14,049 nt of DNA from an uncultured Collinsella sp. (GTDB lineage: Bacteria > Actinomycetota > Coriobacteriia > Coriobacteriales > Coriobacteriaceae), in NCBI GenBank assembly GCA_959605475.1, contig CAUHFS010000052.1, positions 1 through 14,049 of the forward strand, read 5' to 3'. Positions 5,714 through 12,848 of this stretch are shown here, in pieces (position 1 is the stretch's first letter; every line of letters starts with the position of its first letter). The position numbers were made by a program, and so were the translations under genes. Below the pieces are notes generated by a model that worked only from the letters and a program-made list of their open reading frames with translations, was not told the DNA's origin and ran no database searches.

Positions 5714-6811
5714 TTGAAGAAGGTAATGCTCGTCTTCGGCACCCGCCCGGAGGCAATCAAGATGTGCCCGCTCGTCAACGAGCTCAAGGCGCGTACGGAT
5801 GAGTTCGAGACCGTCGTGACTGTGACCGGCCAGCACCGCGAGATGCTGGACCAGGTTCTGCGCGTCTTCGATGTGACTCCCGACCACGACCTGGCGATCA
5901 TGAAGCCGGGCCAGACGCTGTTCGACGTGACGTGCGACGTGCTGCTTAAGCTCAAGGCCGTCCTCGAGGACGAGACGCCCGACGTGGTCCTGGTCCACGG
6001 CGACACCACGACCAGCTTCGCCGCAGCGCTCGCGTGTTTCTACCTGCAGATCCCCGTGGGGCATGTGGAGGCCGGCCTGCGCACGCACGACATCTACAGC
6101 CCCTGGCCGGAGGAGTTCAACCGCCAGGCGGTCGACATCGTGAGCGAGTACTACTTCGCGCCCACGGAGGCGAGCAAGCAGAACCTGCTCGGCGAGGGCA
6201 AGCTCGAGTCCGGGATCTGGGTCACCGGCAACACCGGCATCGACGCACTGCGCACTACCGTGCGCGAGGGCTACTCCCACCCCGAGCTCGATTGGGCTGA
6301 GGGCTCCCGCCTCATCCTCATCACGGCGCATCGCCGCGAGAACTTGGGTGAGCCCATGCACCGCATGTTCCGCGCCATCCGCCGCGTGATGGAGGAGCAT
6401 CCGGACACAAAGGCGATCTACCCCATTCACATGAACCCGCTCGTCCGCAAGACGGCCCACGAGGAGCTCGACGGTTTCGACCGTCTGCACATCATCGACC
6501 CGCTCGAGGTGCTCGACTTCCACAACTTCATGGCCGCGAGCCACCTCATCCTCACCGACTCCGGCGGCATCCAGGAGGAGGCCCCGAGCCTCGGCAAACC
6601 GGTGCTCGTCATGCGCGACACCACGGAGCGTCCCGAGGGCGTGGCCGCCGGCACGCTGAAGCTCGTCGGCACCGAGGAGGACGTGATCTACCGCGAGTTC
6701 AGCCGCCTGCTCAGCGATCAGGCCGAGTACGAGGTCATGAGTCATGCGTCGAATCCTTACGGTGACGGACATGCGAGTGAGCGAATTGCGGACGTTATTG
6801 GAGGTAAATAG
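5714..6811 (+). CDS. wecB: UDP-N-acetylglucosamine 2-epimerase (non-hydrolysing)
   Basis: Interconverts UDP-GlcNAc and UDP-ManNAc in the cytoplasm, feeding the dehydrogenase encoded upstream. The 365-residue protein starts with KKVMLVFGTRPEAIKM, the hallmark of the family. Probable catalytic residues are D97 (HGDTTT), E119 (GHVEAGLRT), E133 or E134 (PWPEEFNRQ) and H206 (TAHRREN). The nucleotide-binding segment LTDSGGIQEEAPSLGKPVLVM is also present. The start is TTG at 5714 with AGGAGA at 5701-5706; no nearby ATG gives a full N-terminus (the internal ATG lacks the first strand). The stop overlaps the next start by one base (TAGTG). This is the last clearly high-GC gene of the operon. Confidence 0.95.
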   Translation: MKKVMLVFGTRPEAIKMCPLVNELKARTDEFETVVTVTGQHREMLDQVLRVFDVTPDHDLAIMKPGQTLFDVTCDVLLKLKAVLEDETPDVVLVHGDTTTSFAAALACFYLQIPVGHVEAGLRTHDIYSPWPEEFNRQAVDIVSEYYFAPTEASKQNLLGEGKLESGIWVTGNTGIDALRTTVREGYSHPELDWAEGSRLILITAHRRENLGEPMHRMFRAIRRVMEEHPDTKAIYPIHMNPLVRKTAHEELDGFDRLHIIDPLEVLDFHNFMAASHLILTDSGGIQEEAPSLGKPVLVMRDTTERPEGVAAGTLKLVGTEEDVIYREFSRLLSDQAEYEVMSHASNPYGDGHASERIADVIGGK

Positions 6812-7764
6812 TGAAGCTAAAAAAGAGGTTTACTCTTTCTCTTAAAAACAACCTGCGCTTCATTCCTGATGAGGCATATATGCGTCTCTACTTCAAAGCC
6901 AAACTTCATTACGAGCCTGATTTCGAGTGTCCTAAGACATTCAATGAGAAGCTGCAGTGGTACAAGCTTAACTACCATAATCCAGTTTTGACTCAGCTCG
7001 CAGATAAATATGGCGTGCGCTCTTTCGTCGAACAACGTATTGGGTCCGAGTATCTTGTGCCACTTTTCGGTGTTTTCAATGCAGCTGAAGAGATCGATCT
7101 CGATAAATTGCCGGAGAAGTTTGTGCTTAAATGTACTCACGACTCGCAGAGCACATTTGTTTGCACGGATAAGTCGTATTTTGATTTTGTTGAGGCCAAG
7201 AAACGTCTGAATGTTGCCTTGCATAGAAACTGGTATTGGCAGGGCAGGGAGTGGGCTTATCTCGGTATCACGCCTCGCATTGTGGCGGAAGCATTTCTTG
7301 ATGAACCTGGAAGAGCGACTCCGACTGATTACAAATTCTATTGTTTTGACGGTAAGGCAGCTCTTGTTCAGACGGACGCCGATCGTTTCACTAATCATGA
7401 AATGCAGTACTTTTCTACTGAATGGGAGCAGCGTGGCGATATCGACCATGAGGTATCTGAGCATGAGCCTACTGTAAAGCCCGAGAACTACGAACTTATG
7501 CTTGAGCTTTCCGAGAAACTCTCTGATGGTTTCCCTCACGTGCGGGTTGACTGGTACAACATTAGCGGTAAACCTTACTTTGGCGAGATGACTTTCTATA
7601 CCGGAGGCGGATACGATCCCTTCTATGCACTAGAGGAGCAACCCGATAGACTTGACCGAGAGCTTGGCGATTTGTTTGTTTTGCCAACTGTTTCCCATTT
7701 AGAAAAGTACTGCGATTGGTCTTGCCCTTCTTCTAAAAGATCTTTAGGTGCTGATAATGCCTAA
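6811..7764 (+). CDS. TupA-like ATP-grasp protein
   Basis: Member of the ATP-grasp TupA-like family, often labelled 'glycosyltransferase' in polysaccharide loci. TupA is named for teichuronopeptide synthesis, and the fold predicts an ATP-dependent carboxylate ligase. Visible landmarks are FNEKLQWYK (44-52), LADKYGVR (63-70), KFVLKCTHDS (103-112), DYKFYCFDG (173-181), VRVDWYN (244-250) and the metal-binding strand YFGEMTFYTGGG (256-267). The length of 317 residues is normal. No membrane segment is seen, so it is probably cytoplasmic. GTG at 6811 overlaps the wecB stop by one base and uses GGAGG as ribosome-binding site. A sampled line is about 43% GC against about 67% in wecB, so this cassette likely has a separate origin. 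Substrate is unknown; amidation of a uronic acid is possible. Confidence 0.85.
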   Translation: MKLKKRFTLSLKNNLRFIPDEAYMRLYFKAKLHYEPDFECPKTFNEKLQWYKLNYHNPVLTQLADKYGVRSFVEQRIGSEYLVPLFGVFNAAEEIDLDKLPEKFVLKCTHDSQSTFVCTDKSYFDFVEAKKRLNVALHRNWYWQGREWAYLGITPRIVAEAFLDEPGRATPTDYKFYCFDGKAALVQTDADRFTNHEMQYFSTEWEQRGDIDHEVSEHEPTVKPENYELMLELSEKLSDGFPHVRVDWYNISGKPYFGEMTFYTGGGYDPFYALEEQPDRLDRELGDLFVLPTVSHLEKYCDWSCPSSKRSLGADNA

Positions 7765-8812
7765 AGTGTTGATGATTGGCCCGAGTCTTGATGCTATGGG
7801 TGGCATCTCCACGGTTGAAAACAACATTATGAAGTGGTCGAATCGTAACGAAGGTTCAATAGAATTCATTTCGACAACTGCTGAGGGCGGGAAGTTCAAG
7901 AAGCTCTCCATTGCCCTTGTGGCTTATATGAAATATCTCAGTAGGCTCAACGCGTGCGATCTCGTACATGTGCATATGGCGTCTCGTGGCAGCTATCGCC
8001 GAAAAAAGATCTTCATGAGGGCGGCCTTCTTTCGAAACAAACCCGTTCTTCTCCATCTGCATGGTAGCGAGTTCGGTGTTTGGTTTGACGAAGAATGTAG
8101 CGAGGCTGAGAGACGCGATATCTCGCATTCCTTTGATTGTTGCTCAAAGGTGGTCGTTCTGTCGGAGGAGTGGAAGGAATTCCTTCTAAAAAGGCACATC
8201 TGTTCCTTGGATCGTATCGTGGTGGTGCATAACGCCGTTGACGTTCCTGAGGTTAACGCTATTGATTATTCGTGCAATACGGTTTTGTTCATGGGGCGTC
8301 TTGATGCGCGCAAGAGTCCGGATTTACTTTTGCGCGCTGCTAAGCGCGTTCTTAAGACTCATCCCGATGCGCGTTTTGTCTTTGGCGGAGACGGGGATGT
8401 GCCAGCATATGAACAACTGGCGGATGAACTTGGAATTGGTGACAGGTGCAGCTTTATAGGCTGGGCTAAAGGTGAAAAAAAAGACGAAGCCTTTCGCAAC
8501 AGTAGCATGTTCTGCCTTCCTTCGAAGAATGAGGGCATGCCTATGAGTGTGCTTGAGGCAATGTCGTACGGACTTGCTACCATTGCGACTCCTGTCGGGG
8601 GTATTCCACAAGTCATTACCGACGGCGTAGACGGAATTATGTTTCCAGTTGATGATGTTGATGCGTTGGCCACTAAGCTCGAGAATCTCATGAGCGATAT
8701 CTCTTACAAGGAAATGATTGGAATTCAGGGACGAGCTCGCATAAAAGATGCCTTTTCCCTTACGGCGTTTATGAACCGGCTTGGCATGGTTTACGAAGAT
8801 ATTTGCCGGTGA
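7757..8812 (+). CDS. GT4 family glycosyltransferase
   Basis: Retaining GT-B glycosyltransferase predicted to add a sugar from a nucleotide donor to the lipid-linked repeat unit in the cytoplasm. The 351-residue protein has the N-terminal loop SLDAMGGISTVE (10-21) and LLHLHGSEFG (98-107). The C-terminal donor domain has VLFMGRLDARKSPDLLLRA (176-194), FGGDGD (209-214) and the EX7E motif with E259 and E267 (KNEGMPMSVLEAM). The ATG at 7757 overlaps the previous gene by 8 bases; an in-frame GTG at 7748 would add three residues. TTAGGTG upstream is a modest ribosome-binding site. Donor and acceptor sugars cannot be predicted. Confidence 0.92.
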   Translation: MPKVLMIGPSLDAMGGISTVENNIMKWSNRNEGSIEFISTTAEGGKFKKLSIALVAYMKYLSRLNACDLVHVHMASRGSYRRKKIFMRAAFFRNKPVLLHLHGSEFGVWFDEECSEAERRDISHSFDCCSKVVVLSEEWKEFLLKRHICSLDRIVVVHNAVDVPEVNAIDYSCNTVLFMGRLDARKSPDLLLRAAKRVLKTHPDARFVFGGDGDVPAYEQLADELGIGDRCSFIGWAKGEKKDEAFRNSSMFCLPSKNEGMPMSVLEAMSYGLATIATPVGGIPQVITDGVDGIMFPVDDVDALATKLENLMSDISYKEMIGIQGRARIKDAFSLTAFMNRLGMVYEDICR

Positions 8813-8891
8813 GACTCGCTTTCTTGGGCGATATTGGAGACCCGTCAGACTCCGTTTCTTATTTCCAAGTTGCACATTTAGGAGCGTGACG

Positions 8892-9692
8892 ATGGATAAG
8901 ACTATTCATTACTGCTGGTTCGGAGGCAATCCGCTCTCTGAGACTGCTGTGAGGTCCTTGGCTTCGTGGGAGAAGTTTGCGCCTGGGTTTGAGGTCAAGC
9001 AGTGGAATGAGGATAACTTCGACTTCGCATCATGCTCTTGGTCAAGGGGCGCGTATGCGGCGGGCCTCTGGGCATTTGTGTCGGACTACGCTCGCTTTAA
9101 GGTCTTGTATGAGTACGGCGGCATCTATATGGATATCGGCAGCGAGCTCATACGAGACATATCGCCTCTCATGGAAAGCATTCCTTTCACTGCAATCGAA
9201 GAATCCTCGTTGACTGCCACCACCGGCTTGATTGTTGCTGTTGAGCCTCATGACCCTGTAATTCGCGCATGCGTGGAACGATATGAGTCGATGGAGTTCT
9301 CCTGTGATCCTGATTTTCTCGACAAGATCACGGTGAATGAGGTATTCACTGCTGAGCTTCAAAAAATCGGCTTTGAACGCGTGAATAAAGAGCAGCATTT
9401 CGGTGGCTGGCTTGCCTTGGACTCCAAAGCGTTCAACCCCGTTTACGGTTTCGGCGGTTATCACATCAAGCGTGAAACCTACAGCATCCATCGCTCTTCG
9501 GGAAGCTGGGTTGAGCCCAAATATCGCATCAAGCGGAAGGTTGTGCGTAAGTGTTCCCCTTTCATTGGGCGAAGGCTTTCGCAGATTTTGGGTCGAATTC
9601 TCATGGAGCTTAGTGACGGTGGCTTGGTTGTAGGAACTAAGAGAATCTTTGGCGTTGTTCGCGAAAAGATTGCTAGAGGAGAGAGAAGTTAG
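8892..9692 (+). CDS. GT32-type capsular glycosyltransferase
   Basis: Predicted GT-A fold sugar transferase with the glycosyltransferase-sugar-binding (DXD) region. The 266-residue protein opens with KTIHYCWFGGNPLS (3-16), typical of the family. FVSDYARFKVLYEYGGIYMD (62-81) leads into the DXD region. There the sequence is DIGSE (81-85), not the more usual DTDVE, so one metal-binding acidic residue is replaced by glycine. The ending TYSIHRSSGSW (196-206) also matches the family. The ATG at 8892 follows AGGAG (8880-8884); the frame extends to 8781, but that would overlap the previous gene. The 79 bases before it hold no gene and only a weak stem. Likely adds a side-chain or backbone sugar. Confidence 0.88.
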   Translation: MDKTIHYCWFGGNPLSETAVRSLASWEKFAPGFEVKQWNEDNFDFASCSWSRGAYAAGLWAFVSDYARFKVLYEYGGIYMDIGSELIRDISPLMESIPFTAIEESSLTATTGLIVAVEPHDPVIRACVERYESMEFSCDPDFLDKITVNEVFTAELQKIGFERVNKEQHFGGWLALDSKAFNPVYGFGGYHIKRETYSIHRSSGSWVEPKYRIKRKVVRKCSPFIGRRLSQILGRILMELSDGGLVVGTKRIFGVVREKIARGERS

Positions 9693-9693
9693 A

Positions 9694-10224
9694 GTGGACG
9701 TATTCGCTAAAGATACTTATCACTATTTCGGTACGCAAGGCGTAAAGCTCGGCCGGTTATTAGGTGATTTTGGCTACCGCTATGTTTTCTATCTAAGGAT
9801 GTGTCAGGCAGGGGGTTTGCGAAAACTCCTCTTCACGCTTCCGAGGAAACATCTTTCCAGGAAGTGTGGACTCGAGATTTCGCCATCAACTCAAATTGGT
9901 CAAGGCTTCTACATTGGTCACCCTTACGGCATTACTGTAAACGCCGGCGCGAAGTTCGGCCGTAACGTGAACATCCATAAGGGATGCACCATCGGCCAAG
10001 AAAACCGTGGCCATAGAAAGGGCGTCCCTACGATTGGTGACCGCGTATATCTCGGTATTAACTCGACGGTTGCAGGTAATGTGACCATTGGAAACGATGT
10101 CTTTATTGCCTCCAATACCTTTGTTAACCAGGATATTCCCGATCATTCGATAGTCATTGGCAACCCGTGCAAGATTATCGAAACCGATAACGCTACTGAA
10201 GGTTACATCATCAATTTGGTTTAA
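9694..10224 (+). CDS. Serine acetyltransferase-like hexapeptide-repeat O-acetyltransferase
   Basis: Left-handed beta-helix acetyltransferase of the CysE-like group, 176 residues. The first 55 or so residues are not repetitive (FGYRYVFYLRM). Hexapeptide turns then follow: IGQGFYIGHPYGITVNAGAKFG (about 68-89), NIHKGCTIGQ (93-102), TIGDRVYLGINSTVAGNVTI (113-132) and FIASNTFVNQDIP (137-149), ending with IVIGNPCKII. H76 and H95 match the catalytic histidines of serine acetyltransferases. The full N-terminal domain of CysE is missing, and the gene lies in a polysaccharide operon. Acetylation of a sugar hydroxyl is therefore more likely than cysteine synthesis. GTG at 9694, one base after the previous stop and preceded by GAGGAGAG, is preferred over an ATG at 9649 that would overlap. 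Confidence 0.88.
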   Translation: MDVFAKDTYHYFGTQGVKLGRLLGDFGYRYVFYLRMCQAGGLRKLLFTLPRKHLSRKCGLEISPSTQIGQGFYIGHPYGITVNAGAKFGRNVNIHKGCTIGQENRGHRKGVPTIGDRVYLGINSTVAGNVTIGNDVFIASNTFVNQDIPDHSIVIGNPCKIIETDNATEGYIINLV

Positions 10225-10254
10225 CGAGCTTGCGAATAGTTAGGCGGTAAGATA

Positions 10255-11340
10255 TTGAAACGCATAGGCATCCTCACATTTTCGAATACCGTAAATTATG
10301 GTGCTTCGCTACAAGCATGTGCTCTGCGCAGGACCGTGATGTCGTTGGGCTGCGACTGCGAAGTGCTCAATTACAGCAATAAGGAACTCGATGATCGAGA
10401 GTTGGGTACGTGCTTCTCGTTCAATCCTTCGGATGCCGTTCGCTATTTCCTTCGCAGGGGTTTTGAGCGCCAGAGGCTTAATTCGTTCAGTCGATTTGCT
10501 AAGCGCAATCTAAGCCCTACGGGAAAGCTGGATAAGCAAGCTCTTATTGATAGAGCCAAGAGCCTCGACTGCGTCCTCATTGGCAGCGATCAGGTTTTCA
10601 ATCCTCGGGTTAATGGGCATGACCCAGTCTTCTTGGGTGAAGGCATCGCTGAAGTTACAAAGGTCGCGTCTTATGCTGCCAGTCTGGGAGATGCGACGGC
10701 GGAATCCATTTTGGCATGCGATGAAGGCGCGGCCGACAGGCTGGCAAAGTTCACTGGTCTTTCCGTTAGGGAACCGAGCTCTATGGAGGTCCTTAGCGAG
10801 ATGGGGCTCGAATCTGTATTTATGCCTGATCCGACCCTGCTTCTTACGGGCGATGACTGGTCGGCGTTAGCCTCAGATGACGGCTTGGATACGATACCTC
10901 AATCCTATGTTCTGCTTTATACGCTTAACTCTGAGCAAAAACTCGTGGATCGAGCTAGGAAGATCGCCAGCGAGCTCGGCGTTCCTGTCGTCTGCATTCA
11001 TTACAACACGAAGAAATTCCCCGGCATGATTAACGTGAGGGGTATCGGTCCGGCTGCTTTCTTGAAGCTTGTTAGTGAGGCGTCGTTTGTTTGCACGGAC
11101 TCCTTCCACGGCGCCTGCTTCTCCATGAATTTCAATAAGTCGTTTGTCGTTAAAACGTCGGACTCCGCCGTTCAGAGTAACGTCAGGATTACAGACCTGC
11201 TCGCACGTTATGGAATTGAGGGTTGTCTGTATCGAGACGAGGTCGTTATTTCGGCTGTTGACTATGGCCATGCAAACCAGACCCTCTCACATGACCGTGA
11301 TACAGCGCGTGCCTTTATCGCTCGCTGCATTGGATTGTAG
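10255..11340 (+). CDS. Polysaccharide pyruvyl transferase family protein
   Basis: Related to CsaB/PssM-type enzymes that transfer pyruvate from phosphoenolpyruvate to sugars as ketals, adding negative charge to the polymer. The 361-residue protein shows IGILTFSNTVNYGASLQA (4-21), the segment DCVLIGSDQVFNPRV (105-119), SVREPSS (170-176) and the conserved TDSFHGACFSMNF (281-293) with H285. It starts with TTG at 10255, 30 bases after the previous gene, with only a weak ribosome-binding site (TAGGCGGTAAG). It is cytoplasmic, with no signal peptide. Members of this family near ATP-grasp and GT32 genes are common in such loci, and not all have proven pyruvyl transfer, so the reaction is inferred. 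Confidence 0.88.
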   Translation: MKRIGILTFSNTVNYGASLQACALRRTVMSLGCDCEVLNYSNKELDDRELGTCFSFNPSDAVRYFLRRGFERQRLNSFSRFAKRNLSPTGKLDKQALIDRAKSLDCVLIGSDQVFNPRVNGHDPVFLGEGIAEVTKVASYAASLGDATAESILACDEGAADRLAKFTGLSVREPSSMEVLSEMGLESVFMPDPTLLLTGDDWSALASDDGLDTIPQSYVLLYTLNSEQKLVDRARKIASELGVPVVCIHYNTKKFPGMINVRGIGPAAFLKLVSEASFVCTDSFHGACFSMNFNKSFVVKTSDSAVQSNVRITDLLARYGIEGCLYRDEVVISAVDYGHANQTLSHDRDTARAFIARCIGL

Positions 11341-11356
11341 GTGTCGTTTCTGGCTT

Positions 11357-12847
11357 ATGTTTGCAAAGAATACTTTTTGGAACTTGGTCTACCAGTTGAC
11401 CGCTATCGTTGCCGGCTTCCTCGTCCCAAGGGCGATTATTGGCGTATATGGATCCGAGGTTAACGGTCTGGTGACCTCTCTAACTCAGTTTATTGGTTAT
11501 TTCGCACTTGTCGAAGCTGGTATTTCTGGTGCGGCGACCTTCGCTCTATATAAGCCTATTGCTAAGGGCGACTGGGATGGGATTAACGTCGTGGCTTCGG
11601 CCTCGAAGGTCTTTTATCAGAAGTCGGGCATGTTGTTTCTTGTCTTGCTGGTTGGCCTTTCGGTCGTTTATCCCATATTTGTCTCGGTAGGTTCGCTTGC
11701 GCCTTGGGAGATCATGGTGCTTACCTTCCTGTTGGGTGCCAAGATCGTCGTGGATTTCTTTTCCCTCGCCAAGTACCAAGTTTTCCTTACCGCCGATCAA
11801 AAGAACTGGCTCATTCAACTCGCATCGACGGTCTTCACGCTGGTTAACACGGCCGTCATTTTCTTGTTTGCCTATCTCCATGCTCCTGTTGTCGCTGTCT
11901 ATGCGTTGGCTCTCTCTGCGGTTTTTGCGCGCAGCCTGATTCTCGCTCTGTATACACGCCGCCATTATCCGAAGCTCAATTGCAAGGTTGATTACGGTGA
12001 CTATCAGCTACCCCAGAGATGGGATGCGTTGTTTCTCCAAATCTTGGGAGCCGTTCAGTCGGGCGCGCCCGTTATTTTGGCGACCTTCCTCTGTGGGAGC
12101 ATGAGTGAAGTTAGCGTTCTTGCTGTTTACATGCTCGTATCTACGGGTCTACAGATGATTCCGAATGTCCTTGGTACAGGGCTTCAGGCGCTCTTTGGTC
12201 GACAGATTGCTGAGGGAGACTACGAGGGTCTTCGGTCTTCCTATAAGCCATATCGAGCGCTTGTGTACGCAGTCTCCGCTGTGGCATGCGGATGTGCTTT
12301 TTCATTGATTATGCCGTTTGTTGATTTGTATGCAGGCGGGTTTCACGATGCAAATTACCACAATGTCCTGCTCGGTTTCCTCGTCGTCCTAAATGTTTTT
12401 CTCTATCATGGCAAGTCGTCCCAGGGCCTACTTGTAATTGCTGCTGGCATGTACCGTGAGACTAGGGCGCAGACCTGCTTGCAGGCTGCAATCATTATCG
12501 TCTTGGGTATCCCACTCACAATGCGTTTTGGGGTCGTCGGCACAATTGCTGCGTCCTGCGTATCCAATCTATACCGCGTGATTGACCTTTTGCTCTACGA
12601 GCCTCGTAAAATCTCGAAGGACTCTCTTTCGAGTTCGTTTTGGTCGTTTGGCGTGTATGTATTACAGACCGTTCTCGTGGCCATGCCTGGCTATCTACTG
12701 TCTTGCTTCGCTGGAAGTTGGACAGGATGGATTGCGGTCGCCATCGGTCTTGTCATTTGGGGCGCAGTCGCCGCATGCGCGACGCTCTATTTCTTCGACA
12801 GGCCTAGCTATAGTTCGATTATTGGTCGTTTTATGAGGATTAAATAG
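11357..12847 (+). CDS. Wzx-type polysaccharide flippase
   Basis: Integral membrane transporter of the MOP superfamily that flips the undecaprenyl-linked repeat unit across the membrane. The 496-residue protein is hydrophobic along most of its length with about 12-14 predicted helices by eye. The N-terminal part (NTFWNLVYQLTAIVAGFLVP, then GVYGSEVNGLVTSLTQF) is typical of the first two helices of this family. The ATG at 11357 starts just before the first helix and lies 16 bases after the previous stop. The nearest Shine-Dalgarno-like bases (AGGTG) are rather far. The frame is open from 11144, but those 71 residues overlap the pyruvyl transferase gene and are not hydrophobic. An in-frame TTG at 11330 is another option. 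Confidence 0.92.
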   Translation: MFAKNTFWNLVYQLTAIVAGFLVPRAIIGVYGSEVNGLVTSLTQFIGYFALVEAGISGAATFALYKPIAKGDWDGINVVASASKVFYQKSGMLFLVLLVGLSVVYPIFVSVGSLAPWEIMVLTFLLGAKIVVDFFSLAKYQVFLTADQKNWLIQLASTVFTLVNTAVIFLFAYLHAPVVAVYALALSAVFARSLILALYTRRHYPKLNCKVDYGDYQLPQRWDALFLQILGAVQSGAPVILATFLCGSMSEVSVLAVYMLVSTGLQMIPNVLGTGLQALFGRQIAEGDYEGLRSSYKPYRALVYAVSAVACGCAFSLIMPFVDLYAGGFHDANYHNVLLGFLVVLNVFLYHGKSSQGLLVIAAGMYRETRAQTCLQAAIIIVLGIPLTMRFGVVGTIAASCVSNLYRVIDLLLYEPRKISKDSLSSSFWSFGVYVLQTVLVAMPGYLLSCFAGSWTGWIAVAIGLVIWGAVAACATLYFFDRPSYSSIIGRFMRIK

Positions 12848-12848
12848 G

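Noticed and set aside
4851..5756. 301-codon open frame on the - strand opposite wecC
   Set aside because: It is antisense to a well-recognised dehydrogenase and results from strong GC bias in third positions. Its protein is a monotonous V/D/A/L/H mix matching no family.
5699..6772. 357-codon open frame on the - strand opposite wecB
   Set aside because: It mirrors a complete 2-epimerase gene with all catalytic motifs and has the same antisense composition artefact. No independent promoter or family is visible.
8813..8891. Possible promoter or structured RNA between the GT4 and GT32 genes
   Set aside because: Only a weak GGAG/CTCC stem and no convincing -10/-35 pair were found. It looks like a plain intergenic gap with a ribosome-binding site at its end.
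11144..11356. Longer start for the flippase
   Set aside because: It would add 71 polar residues and overlap the pyruvyl transferase by about 200 bases. The family N-terminus begins at the ATG at 11357.
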